This document shows, in pieces, positions 1-8,011 of a DNA stretch of 64,000 bases (its first letter is position 1; each line of letters begins with the position of its first letter). Made by a program: the position numbers and the translations under genes. The notes beneath the pieces are model-generated. The model saw only the letters and a program-made list of their open reading frames with translations, did no database searches and was not told the origin of the DNA. This DNA is from Zobellia barbeyronii. GTDB lineage: Bacteria; Bacteroidota; Bacteroidia; Flavobacteriales; Flavobacteriaceae. The stretch is from the NCBI RefSeq assembly GCF_018603515.1, contig NZ_JACATN010000005.1, forward strand, positions 124,001-188,000, read 5' to 3'.

Positions 1-2
1 AG

Positions 3-1052
3 TTTGTAGTAGGGTTAGGCAATCACGCAGCAGATTTCACTATAAATAGAGCAGACAACATTGGTTTGGTCAGTGCAGGTGTTTCTTTGCTTTACGGGGG
101 GCAAGAAAGTGATGAATGGGAAGCTTATGACCAGTTTAGAAAAAGTATAGAAGCCATTGGCCCTAAAACACTTACCGAAACCAGAGGAGCTAATCCTGCT
201 GATAAAATCACACGGGTGTTAGCCGCTCACAGAGACAAGAATACGCTAGAATGGACGGACTCACCTTATGTAAATGTAAGTGATGAAGTTATTCCTACAG
301 ATGTACCCGCATGGTGGTTGCTGAAGAAGAAAAATGCTTTGTTTTATCACGGAATAGGACGTAAAGATTTTTGTAAATCTTTCATAGGTTCTGCCCTATT
401 AACATTGGACGACCAAACAAAAGCCGAAGAATTAGACCCAAAAATGCCAGACATACTTGCTTATATCTATAGCATAGAAGCGCCGGCCTATCCTTTTGAA
501 ATTGATGCCGATTTAGCAGCTGAAGGTAAACCTGTTTTTGAAGAGAATTGTGTAAAATGTCATGGTTCTTATGGCGAGAATGAAGAATATCCAAACCTTC
601 TTGTAGCACTTAAAACTATTGGTACGGATGCTGCGCTTTCGGACCTTTACACAACACCATCTGATGTTAACGATTATTTTCTAGACTGGTTTAATTCGGG
701 CTGGTTTGGAACAGGAGCCGCTGGTTTAGAATTCAATGCCGAAGGCGGATATATCGCTCCTCCTCTAGATGGTGTATGGGCAACTGCACCTTACTTTCAT
801 AATGGCTCGGTGGCTACTATAGCGGAAGTGTTGGATAGCTCAAAACGACCCACATACTGGAGCAGAAGTTTTAACAGTACCGATTATGACAAAGAAAATT
901 TAGGGTGGAATTACACGGAAGAAACTTCTAAAATTGATAAAGAAACATACGATACCAGCTTAAAAGGATACGGTAATGGAGGACATACTTTTGGTGACAA
1001 ATTAACTGACCAACAACGTCTTGCTTTACTGGAGTACGTAAAAACACTTTAG
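3..1052 (+). CDS. c-type cytochrome, di-haem peroxidase-like (5' end outside window)
   Basis: The reading frame is open to the left edge, so the N-terminus is missing; at least 349 residues are present, ending at the TAG at 1050. One CVKCH haem c attachment motif (codons from 549) opens a C-terminal cytochrome c domain. A downstream segment (PPLDGVWATAPYFHNGS) resembles the region after the second haem in di-haem cytochrome c peroxidase/MauG-like proteins, where the pattern aPYmHnGs is common. Haem attachment implies export to the periplasm. The visible part has only one CXXCH; a second could lie upstream of the window. The electron-transfer role is inferred from the family and the substrate is unknown. 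The gene ends at a strong hairpin shared with the convergent lipoprotein. Confidence 0.75.
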   Translation, partial: FVVGLGNHAADFTINRADNIGLVSAGVSLLYGGQESDEWEAYDQFRKSIEAIGPKTLTETRGANPADKITRVLAAHRDKNTLEWTDSPYVNVSDEVIPTDVPAWWLLKKKNALFYHGIGRKDFCKSFIGSALLTLDDQTKAEELDPKMPDILAYIYSIEAPAYPFEIDADLAAEGKPVFEENCVKCHGSYGENEEYPNLLVALKTIGTDAALSDLYTTPSDVNDYFLDWFNSGWFGTGAAGLEFNAEGGYIAPPLDGVWATAPYFHNGSVATIAEVLDSSKRPTYWSRSFNSTDYDKENLGWNYTEETSKIDKETYDTSLKGYGNGGHTFGDKLTDQQRLALLEYVKTL

Positions 1053-1076
1053 TTTTTCTCGCTCAATAGAACTCAT

Positions 1077-1117
1077 AAAAAAGAGCCCTTATCTTCTGAA
1101 GATAAGGGCTCTTTTTT
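1077..1117. terminator. bidirectional intrinsic terminator
   Basis: A long perfect inverted repeat (GAGCCCTTATCTTC and its complement) is flanked by an A-run on the left and a T-run on the right. It therefore works for both the cytochrome gene on + and the lipoprotein gene on -. Confidence 0.9.
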
Positions 1118-1138
1118 ATAATAATTCTACTTCAGATA

Positions 1139-1942
1139 TTAATCTTTTAGAGTAATAGTTTCTGTGGTTCCATCAGGATAAACAAGCTCACCAAGGTCAT
1201 CACAAGTACCATCACCAAAATCAACATCTACCGTCAATCCGTTTTTAGAAAGTTCCATTAGACCTTTTCCTATATAATCACAACCAAACTGAGCCTGAAG
1301 GTCAGAGGTTACATTTACAGCATAGCTATCGTCATTTGCGTTCACTACCCATTCACCTCCAACAGAAAGTACACCGCTACCAAACTCCTCATCAAAGGCA
1401 ATGGTAAAAGATTTGTTTCCTTTTTCGGTAACAACAGAATCATCTTCCAATGTTAATGACATTTCTGTAACAACATCAAAAACTATAGAGTTCTCTTCTC
1501 CCGCTTTATAACTAAAGCTACGAGTACCATTCATTCCTATTCCATCAATATTCAAATCATTATACGTAACCGTGTAAGCAAATGAATCTGCTTGCTCATC
1601 ATAAACAACAGCCAGCGAGCCGTTAAGGACTTCACCTTCTTCCTCTACAGTACATTGGTCAAAAGAAACCGTAAATCCCGTGTCTGTATAATCTGCCGTA
1701 TAACACGCGTCATCTTTAGCGGATTTTCCTGATTCTCGGTTGTTAAAAAGACTTTGTACAATAGAATCTGCCGCACTGGACAATTCATCTGTCTCCAAAA
1801 TAGTCTTTACTTCAGATTGATCTAATTTTTGATCTTGTTCGTTTTCTAATACTTCTTCCGCATCACTAGTACAGCTAAAAGCTAAAAAAGCGGCTGCTCC
1901 AACAAGAGCGAACGTTCTAACATTTCCAAATAAGTGTCTCAT
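1139..1942 (-). CDS. hypothetical lipoprotein
   Basis: 267 residues. The N-terminus is a lipoprotein signal: charged start, hydrophobic stretch and a lipobox ending FLAFSC (Cys24), so the protein should be lipidated and envelope-bound. The mature part is strongly acidic and rich in beta-type sequence (alternating hydrophobic residues, many Thr/Val/Asp), with four cysteines after the lipid-anchor Cys (CYTADY, DQCTVE, FGCDYIG, GTCDDL) that could form disulfides. I do not recognise a family. It is transcribed away from the GntR regulator and separated from it by about 200 bp, so the two may share a regulatory region. Confidence 0.7.
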   Translation of the reverse strand: MRHLFGNVRTFALVGAAAFLAFSCTSDAEEVLENEQDQKLDQSEVKTILETDELSSAADSIVQSLFNNRESGKSAKDDACYTADYTDTGFTVSFDQCTVEEEGEVLNGSLAVVYDEQADSFAYTVTYNDLNIDGIGMNGTRSFSYKAGEENSIVFDVVTEMSLTLEDDSVVTEKGNKSFTIAFDEEFGSGVLSVGGEWVVNANDDSYAVNVTSDLQAQFGCDYIGKGLMELSKNGLTVDVDFGDGTCDDLGELVYPDGTTETITLKD

Positions 1943-2113
1943 ATTTAATTTTTCGGGGTTATGCCCTTCAAACGATCAATTTTACATTTTAGTATATACA
2001 AGTCTGATTTTCAGATGAAATGTATCGAAACATTTTTTATTAATTTATTTTGTTTTTTCGATTAAAAATTAAAGTCAATAAATCTGAAAAATCATACGGA
2101 AAAAAAAGAAATA

Positions 2114-2125
2114 ATCGTATACGAT
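2114..2125. promoter_or_regulatory. candidate GntR/FCD operator (12-bp palindrome)
   Basis: ATCGTATACGAT is a perfect palindrome 17 bp upstream of the GntR start codon and just upstream of a TATATTTA box (2129-2136). FadR/FCD-type GntR repressors typically bind palindromes with a GTnnAC core, so autorepression is a reasonable inference. Confidence 0.5.
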
Positions 2126-2141
2126 ACTATATATTTACCAT

Positions 2142-2774
2142 ATGGGAATGAGTATTATACTACGTGATAAAGTACGAGAGCATCTTTTGAGACAAATGCA
2201 AAAAGGCGATTTACAACCTGGACAAGGCATTAATCTTGCTGCATTATCTAGAAAATTGAAAGTGAGCGTAACTCCTATTCGGGAAGCTTTGACACAACTG
2301 CAGCAATCCCACATCATACGTGCTATTCCCAACCGCGGATTCGTAATTGCAGCTGTTAATCCAGACGAGGCTAAGAACCTTTATGAGCTTGTTGCTCATT
2401 TAGAAGTTCTGGCACTAGAGGAATCTACGTTTAATGAATCTTCAATATCAAAATTAAAAAAACAAAGAGACCTCATTGCAAACGCCAAAGATGCGCTGGA
2501 ACGTGTGAATGCATATATGGAATTTCATAGATTACTAACCTGTAACTACAAGAATCCTGTGTTCCAACAAATACTTAAAGATTTAAAAACAAGGGTTTTC
2601 TTCTATGAACGTGCTTTTATGTCCAACGATTCCTTTCATTATAATTCTAATGACCAGCATGATGCTATAATTTCTGCTATTGAGGATGATAATATTCCTT
2701 CTGCCGCATTAGTTCTAAAAATGAATTTAATGTTGGTGAAAAGCTACATTGAAAAGCAACTTGTGGTATTATAG
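2142..2774 (+). CDS. GntR family transcriptional regulator (FCD domain)
   Basis: 210 residues, the normal size for the FadR/FCD branch. Residues 5-70 form a winged helix-turn-helix (LAALSRKLKVSVTPIREAL, then the wing around IPNRGFVI), the GntR signature. The rest is an all-helical FCD-type ligand-binding domain, with a metal-type His in EFHRLL and another in NDQHDAI. These regulators are usually repressors released by a sugar acid or carboxylic acid. No sugar-catabolic gene is adjacent, so the ligand and targets are unknown. An in-frame ATG at 2148 is an alternative start. A perfect palindrome in the promoter suggests autoregulation. Confidence 0.85.
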   Translation: MGMSIILRDKVREHLLRQMQKGDLQPGQGINLAALSRKLKVSVTPIREALTQLQQSHIIRAIPNRGFVIAAVNPDEAKNLYELVAHLEVLALEESTFNESSISKLKKQRDLIANAKDALERVNAYMEFHRLLTCNYKNPVFQQILKDLKTRVFFYERAFMSNDSFHYNSNDQHDAIISAIEDDNIPSAALVLKMNLMLVKSYIEKQLVVL

Positions 2775-2952
2775 ATTCTTCAACAAAAATCTTAATTCCC
2801 GTCTTTTATTTAGGCATTTTGACCTAATTCCAAAATTATCTTCAACCTTTTTAAGTAAACCATTGAAGACTTATATGTTGTTCATTATCAATACATAGGT
2901 CAACAAATCACAAAGTTTTTGTAAAATTATATCTGAATTCAAATTACACATT

Positions 2953-2960
2953 TACATTTG
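2953..2960 (+). promoter_or_regulatory. candidate -7 box (TACATTTG)
   Basis: An exact match to the Bacteroidota -7 consensus TAnnTTTG, 86 bp before the small gene at 3046. No TTG element is found at the usual 19-23 bp spacing, so support is partial. Confidence 0.3.
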
Positions 2961-3045
2961 AATTGTATTTCGACTAAAAACCGAAAACGCAGACAACAAT
3001 TTTAAACTAAAGGCGTTTTAACGATACCTAAAAAAACAAAAAGAC

Positions 3046-3189
3046 ATGGGTTACTTATCTCCTCAAATAGAAGTTTTGGCTAGAAAGAAAAAGCAAACAG
3101 AAAAATCTTTAATCAAGAAAGAGCATTCTTGTGGTATTTTTCAAGATTACGGTAATCTAAGCGAAAAAGAAGAGCTAGTTAGAGACTAG
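3046..3189 (+). CDS. small hypothetical protein (47 aa)
   Basis: An ATG-started frame of 47 codons preceded by an A-rich stretch, as is common before flavobacterial starts. The peptide begins MGYLSPQIEVLARKKKQ and is strongly charged (Lys- and Glu-rich) with one Cys in HSCGIF. It has no signal peptide or membrane segment and would be a soluble cytoplasmic protein. It is the only plausible gene in the 411-bp space between the GntR gene and the HAD gene, and its stop overlaps the HAD stop tail-to-tail. I do not recognise a family. Confidence 0.5.
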   Translation: MGYLSPQIEVLARKKKQTEKSLIKKEHSCGIFQDYGNLSEKEELVRD

Positions 3190-3857
3190 TTTTTTAAAAT
3201 TGTTTGGGCAACTTCTAGAATAGTTTTGCCTATTAGTTCCGGCGCTCCGTCTAACGGATAAATAGCGTGACCTTCTCGTGCAACAAATGCGGTTCGCAAT
3301 CCTGCACGTTTAGCTCCCAAAATATCCCATCCATGAGCGGCAACCATCATGGTGCTTTCTGCTGATGCACTCATTTTACCAAGAACGGCTTTATAAGGAG
3401 ACGCGTCAGGCTTATAACTGGCAACCACTTCCACAGACATTATAGCATCAAAATATGAAGCGATACCTGCAAACTGCAATTGTTCTTTTAACAAATTCTC
3501 ATTACTATTAGAAAGAGCTACCAATTTGACACCCGCGTCTTTCAAAAGTTTTAAACCTTCTTTTACATCATCATGCGCGGGCAATTTCTTTATATTCCCT
3601 AAGATTGAATCCACAGTATCTTCCGACAAGTTTTTATCAAATTTTTGCATTGTCATTTTCAGCGTAGCCTTTCCTATTGCGCTAAAGTCTTCGTAATTAC
3701 CAGTTAAAGTTTCAACTAAGGAGTAATGTAGTAAAGTCCTGAACCACAATGAAAAAGCATGTTTTGAATCCAATGCCTCATTTATAGCCGAAGCCAAAGG
3801 GTCTAGATTCAAAAGGGTTTCGTTAATATCAAAAATAAGTAGCTCAGGTTTATTCAT
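3186..3857 (-). CDS. HAD-family hydrolase, haloacid dehalogenase type II-like
   Basis: 223 residues, typical for L-2-haloacid dehalogenase-like HAD proteins. Motif I is FDINETLL with nucleophile Asp10; motif II is the Ser in LVALSNSNEN; the Lys of motif III lies in YKPDASPY; the C-terminal motif is MVAAHGWDILGAKRAG, which matches the type II dehalogenase pattern in which His/Trp precede the Asp. Cytoplasmic. The family includes true dehalogenases and phosphatases, and the substrate cannot be read from the sequence. It starts 24 bp after the emfourin-like gene and may be the last gene of the protease operon. Confidence 0.8.
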   Translation of the reverse strand: MNKPELLIFDINETLLNLDPLASAINEALDSKHAFSLWFRTLLHYSLVETLTGNYEDFSAIGKATLKMTMQKFDKNLSEDTVDSILGNIKKLPAHDDVKEGLKLLKDAGVKLVALSNSNENLLKEQLQFAGIASYFDAIMSVEVVASYKPDASPYKAVLGKMSASAESTMMVAAHGWDILGAKRAGLRTAFVAREGHAIYPLDGAPELIGKTILEVAQTILKN

Positions 3858-3881
3858 TTTGTTCCGTATTTTACTTGCAGT

Positions 3882-4148
3882 TCAGTTATTTCCCTTTTGA
3901 ATATCAGTTATGAAATGTCTGATTTTCTTAGGTAGATTAGACTCATTAAATTGCGATTCGTAAATTCCATCTTCATCCGTAAACTTTACAGTATAGGTAA
4001 AACCGTCACGCAGTTGGCTGTTGTCTTGTTGCGTAACGCTAACCGCCTCACGCATTTCTTTTTCCTCATCTTTACCAAGCTTAACTTCCCCCTCAAAACG
4101 CTTGGGAATCGCCGTAAAACCTCCTTCTATATTTATATCGTACTTCAT
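3882..4148 (-). CDS. emfourin-like inhibitor of the M4 protease
   Basis: 88 residues with no signal peptide. The pattern (short beta-rich protein beginning KYDINIEGGFTAIPKRFEG, with central LRDGFTYTV and a late KKIRHFI) resembles emfourin (M4in), the proteinaceous inhibitor encoded beside protealysin-like M4 proteases. Its ATG overlaps the protease stop codon (TAATG), so synthesis should be coupled to that of the protease. The family call rests on remembered pattern plus operon context; the inhibitory function is inference. Confidence 0.7.
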   Translation of the reverse strand: MKYDINIEGGFTAIPKRFEGEVKLGKDEEKEMREAVSVTQQDNSQLRDGFTYTVKFTDEDGIYESQFNESNLPKKIRHFITDIQKGNN

Positions 4149-5164
4149 TATACAACAATTGGAGTTAGACCTACTTGAGAAAAACTCATACTGATAGCTT
4201 CTACAGCATTTTGAGCTACTTTATCTTCTGAAATCAGCTGTTGAGCGGTACTTACCAAAGTTTCTACCATATCATTAAAGTCAGACGTACGCCAAAGGGC
4301 TTTTAATGTCTCAAACCATATCAATGCACAGTCATCAATACCAATTTCTAAACAGCACAGATAAAAAGCCTTATTAGGTATGCCTGAATTGATATGCACA
4401 CCTTGGTTGTCTCCCATTCCGTTGTAATAATTATCCATATGGTCTGGTTGCGTATCAAAATCATTTGCGGTACCAGGTGCTTTCATGGAACGAATAGCAA
4501 CGCCTGGAAATTCTTCGGTTACCACGCTATCACCAATCAACCAATCGGCATCAGCAATATCTTGCTCCAAGTATTTTTGTTTGATAATCGTTCCAAATAC
4601 ATCAGAAAAATGCTCGTTAAGTGCGCCAGGCTGACTTTGATATTCTAGATTAGCAAAAAACTGGGTTACACCATGTACAAGCTCATGAGCAACAACATCT
4701 ATAGCGCTGGCAAAATCTGTAAATTCTTTACCGTCACCATCGCCATATGTCATTTCATCACCATCCCAATAAGCATTGTTATAAGCTTCACCATAATGCA
4801 CGTTGGATATAATATCAAGTCCATTTCCATCAATTGAATTCAATCCAAAAGTCTCCTGAAAATATTTGCGAACAAAACCCGAAGTATCATATGCGTTATT
4901 CACACTTTCATCCTCTACAGGATCTTGTCCTTCTTGTCTAACCAGCTTCATACGCTGCTCAAATTGGTTCTGAGAATCGTATACGAAACGCTCCCCACTC
5001 CCTTCTGCTTGGTTGCGTAACAACAAATTATTGAGGCTACTGCGTCTGCGTTCCGCAATTCTTCCCGTATCGTTCAAAGCTCTTTTACAACTTCGGTTGC
5101 CATGTTTGGCTAATTTCTCAAGTAAGTACGGTGGAATTATATAGCAATGGGCTTTTGTGCACAT
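4148..5164 (-). CDS. protealysin-like M4 metalloprotease
   Basis: 338 residues, the size of the short-propeptide protealysin branch rather than thermolysin precursors. There is no signal peptide; the N-terminus carries the IIPPYLL segment typical of the protealysin propeptide. Zinc site: H160-E-L-V-H164 in VVAHELVHGVTQ, with the third ligand Glu184 in NEHFSDVFG. The conserved catalytic His257 lies in GVHINSGIPNKAFYL. The Ser of the usual NESFSDV motif is replaced by His. Without a signal the enzyme is probably cytosolic or released unconventionally, as with protealysin. The coupled downstream inhibitor gene supports this family assignment. Confidence 0.9.
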   Translation of the reverse strand: MCTKAHCYIIPPYLLEKLAKHGNRSCKRALNDTGRIAERRRSSLNNLLLRNQAEGSGERFVYDSQNQFEQRMKLVRQEGQDPVEDESVNNAYDTSGFVRKYFQETFGLNSIDGNGLDIISNVHYGEAYNNAYWDGDEMTYGDGDGKEFTDFASAIDVVAHELVHGVTQFFANLEYQSQPGALNEHFSDVFGTIIKQKYLEQDIADADWLIGDSVVTEEFPGVAIRSMKAPGTANDFDTQPDHMDNYYNGMGDNQGVHINSGIPNKAFYLCCLEIGIDDCALIWFETLKALWRTSDFNDMVETLVSTAQQLISEDKVAQNAVEAISMSFSQVGLTPIVV

Positions 5165-5269
5165 AGAAATAGAATTTAGGGTTTGCGACGTAATTTCGCA
5201 TGTTTTAAGAGTATCTCCAAAAAATAAGCGTTAAGCTTTTATCTAAAATTGACATAAGTTACGTCTTAA

Positions 5270-6355
5270 TCAATCTTCGGGAAACAAGCTTTTATCCAAA
5301 CCCGGAACTAAACTAAGGGCATTCTTATAATATACTTTTTTCAAAATTTCATCGGGCAAATTAAGGCCATACATAGCCCAGAACGCATGATATTTCTTAT
5401 AGTAAGGAAAATACTCGTCATTGGTTTCTAAGACCCTAAAATAGGTAGGGAACTCCTCTGGCTTCCAACTATCCTTTCCAAATAGGATTCGATTTTGATA
5501 CTTTGTGAAAAATTCACGTGCATTTTGCGGCTGACGACCTAGCTCTGCAATTACGGCAGCTATACCCACGTACATATTAGGAATGTCATCTAAGAAACCA
5601 CCCAATTGTTGTAAATCATTGGCATACCAACCCATATGAGCACTAATAAATTTTGTTTTTGGATGTTTTTTGAACATACGGTGTTGCTCATCTATAATTT
5701 GTTGCCACGGTGCCGGGTCTGTGTCTGAACGCTTTCTACGGGAATGTGTTTTCAGCTCCAACCACCGTTCATTATCTGCATTCATATCATCCCAAAAGGA
5801 TTTTGGGTCGGCAGAATGAATTAATACGGGAACGCCCAATTCCCCACACTTTGCCCAAATAGGGTCTAAGCGCACATCATCAACCGCCAATCGCTTACCA
5901 TCACTATCTACATTTCTAAGCCCTAGACTTTTGAACACTTTTAAGCCTTTAGCTCCTTTTTTAATATCGGCTTCTAGTTGGTCTACGGTCTTTTGAATCC
6001 AACCTGATTTTCCAGCCCCATCAAAATCCACATTAGCAAAGACTACAAATCTATTAGGATAGTTTTTGGCTATATTATCTACGCTTTCCACCAGTTTGCT
6101 CCCTGAACCCCCGCTTAAATTGACCATAACAGCCTCATTCATAGCGTCCATATCTGCTACCAAACCATTAAGGCTCTGCGCACTCATACTTCTTTGATGA
6201 CTATGAATATCTACAAAAGGATATTTCGCTTTTGTAACCTCATGCACCGGAACCACCAAGGTGGATTTTGGATTATACTCTTCAAACCCCATTTCCTGAG
6301 CAGCTAAACCATTGCAAACCAATACTATTATTGCAAGACTAATTTTCAAATTCAT
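5270..6355 (-). CDS. exported amidohydrolase (TIM-barrel metal-dependent hydrolase)
   Basis: 361 residues. A Sec signal peptide (about residues 1-19, ending GLAAQ) puts it in the periplasm. The metal motif His51-x-His53 lies in FVDIHSHQ at the first strand of an Amidohydro_2-type barrel; later strands carry LIHSAD, ISAHMGWY and FGKDSW, which supply the other ligands. The family includes decarboxylases and lactonases such as 2-pyrone-4,6-dicarboxylate lactonase. The start overlaps the end of the MocA-like gene by 17 bp, making it the last gene of the molybdenum-hydroxylase operon. The substrate is unknown. Confidence 0.8.
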   Translation of the reverse strand: MNLKISLAIIVLVCNGLAAQEMGFEEYNPKSTLVVPVHEVTKAKYPFVDIHSHQRSMSAQSLNGLVADMDAMNEAVMVNLSGGSGSKLVESVDNIAKNYPNRFVVFANVDFDGAGKSGWIQKTVDQLEADIKKGAKGLKVFKSLGLRNVDSDGKRLAVDDVRLDPIWAKCGELGVPVLIHSADPKSFWDDMNADNERWLELKTHSRRKRSDTDPAPWQQIIDEQHRMFKKHPKTKFISAHMGWYANDLQQLGGFLDDIPNMYVGIAAVIAELGRQPQNAREFFTKYQNRILFGKDSWKPEEFPTYFRVLETNDEYFPYYKKYHAFWAMYGLNLPDEILKKVYYKNALSLVPGLDKSLFPED

Positions 6356-6953
6356 TCTTGTTCTTTAATTGTTTATAATCTTCCTCAGTATCAACATCGC
6401 TAATACGATTTCCTGCAGAAACTGTGATAACAGTGTCCCGCTCTTGCTCTAAAAGATGTTTCGCACCAAAATCTTCATTTAGATTTAATAGCATGTCCAC
6501 ATATTTTATTGGAAAAATGGTTGGCACTCCTGCCCTATTTTTATACGCGGTAGCAATGATTCTGTCCGTTTGCTCCACGGATGTAGCAATCAATGTATTA
6601 AGGTATCTAAAATCGATTAAGGGTTGATCCGCCAGCATAATTAATATCCCATCAAACTCTATATCAGATTGTAGCAACCATTTGGTTCCAAAAGCAATAG
6701 AACCACCTAAACCTAATTGCCAAGCGGTATTTTCAATAAAAATTACTTCCTCCTTAATTTGAGATTGTATCAATTTAGTATTTGCGCCCAATACAGTGAC
6801 CACCTCAATTGCATCCGCAGATTTAGCTGTCTTAATAGCATGCTCCAACAAAGTAGTGTCTTTCCAAGGAAGGAGCTGTTTTGGTTTTCCCATTCTTGTG
6901 GAAGCCCCAGCGGCCAATATTAAAATTGCAATACGATGCGGCGTATTCTTCAT
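6339..6953 (-). CDS. molybdenum cofactor cytidylyltransferase-like protein (MocA family)
   Basis: 204 residues, usual for MocA/MobA-type NTP transferases. The N-terminal signature LAAGASTRMGKPKQLLPW is the nucleotide-binding loop, and MLADQPL supplies the metal-binding Asp. MocA converts Mo-molybdopterin to the cytosine dinucleotide form needed by xanthine-dehydrogenase-family enzymes, which fits the operon carrying such an enzyme and XdhC. Its ATG overlaps the xdhC-like stop by one base (TAATG). The cofactor form (MCD rather than MGD) is inferred from context. Confidence 0.85.
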   Translation of the reverse strand: MKNTPHRIAILILAAGASTRMGKPKQLLPWKDTTLLEHAIKTAKSADAIEVVTVLGANTKLIQSQIKEEVIFIENTAWQLGLGGSIAFGTKWLLQSDIEFDGILIMLADQPLIDFRYLNTLIATSVEQTDRIIATAYKNRAGVPTIFPIKYVDMLLNLNEDFGAKHLLEQERDTVITVSAGNRISDVDTEEDYKQLKNKNEFEN

Positions 6954-7963
6954 TAGGTGTGTATTCTACCCTGCTTATTCTTGAGCATTATGGGCTCTTT
7001 ATTTCTTGTAACCGAGAGTATTTCCGAAAGAATGGCCATAGCGATTTCCTGGGCAGTTTCTGCACCAATATCCAATCCTGCCGGACCATGGATTACATCA
7101 AAAAAAGCATCTGAGACTTCAGGGTAATTTTCTATGAATTCGTTTAGAAGTTTCTCCCTTCGTTTTGCAGGCCCCAACATTCCTAGATACACTGGGCGTG
7201 ATTCTTTAATAGCTAACAAATACTTTAAGTCGCGAACATAACTATGTGTCATTAAAACAATTGCAGTTTGTTCGTCAATAGAATTAAGCGATAACATTTC
7301 TGGTTCTTCTGTTAGAAAAAGATTGGCTCCCGGGAAATCATTTATATTCTTTTCCTCTGCTGCAGAAGCCACAATAGTAACTTCCCAACCCGTTAAAGAA
7401 GCAAAGGAACACAACTGCACCGCATCATGTTCCGCACCAATTATAATCAGTTTAAAACAAGGGTTCATTTGTTGCTCAAATAACTCCTTATCATCTGTTA
7501 GAACTGTGTCATTCCGTAATCCAATTTTCTTTCCTCCAAAAACAAAAAACGAACCTAGGCTTGCATCGCTACCTTCACTCTTACTAAAAGATGAAACAAT
7601 TTTAAATTGCTCTCTGCTATTCAATGTGAGCTCAAAGGCTTCAAGGAATGTCGAGCTTGGAGAAAAGGGTTCTATCAATATGTAAAGAATGCCCTCGCAG
7701 CCCAATCGATACCGACCATCATAAATCATCATCTTGGAAACATCTTCTGCAAAAACAGTTTGCGCCTGTCTAATGATTTCTTTTTCTACGCAACCGCCAC
7801 TTACTGCTCCAATCCTCTTGCCGTCTTCACGAATGAGCATACGAACTCCAGGACGACGGTACGAAGAGCCCTCTAAAGCAACGACCGTCGCTAGGACGGT
7901 CTTTTGCTTCTTATTTTTAGCAGCCTTATAGGCTCTAACTAGGTTTTTTAATTCATGCGTCAT
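6953..7963 (-). CDS. XdhC/CoxI family molybdenum-enzyme maturation factor
   Basis: 336 residues with both expected parts: an N-terminal XdhC_CoxI region (VVALEGSSYRRPGVRM, then IGAVSGGCVEKEII) and a C-terminal Rossmann-like XdhC_C region (IIGAEHDAVQL, later IVLMTHSYVRDLKYL and YLGMLGPAKRRE). XdhC proteins bind the molybdenum cofactor, promote its sulfuration and insert it into xanthine-dehydrogenase-type apoenzymes. It lies 48 bp behind the Mo subunit and overlaps the MocA-like gene, so it should serve the operon's own hydroxylase. Confidence 0.9.
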   Translation of the reverse strand: MTHELKNLVRAYKAAKNKKQKTVLATVVALEGSSYRRPGVRMLIREDGKRIGAVSGGCVEKEIIRQAQTVFAEDVSKMMIYDGRYRLGCEGILYILIEPFSPSSTFLEAFELTLNSREQFKIVSSFSKSEGSDASLGSFFVFGGKKIGLRNDTVLTDDKELFEQQMNPCFKLIIIGAEHDAVQLCSFASLTGWEVTIVASAAEEKNINDFPGANLFLTEEPEMLSLNSIDEQTAIVLMTHSYVRDLKYLLAIKESRPVYLGMLGPAKRREKLLNEFIENYPEVSDAFFDVIHGPAGLDIGAETAQEIAMAILSEILSVTRNKEPIMLKNKQGRIHT

Positions 7964-8011
7964 ACAAACCGGAATCGATTAAAGAAAGTGATTTTATTGG
8001 AACCCAATTTA

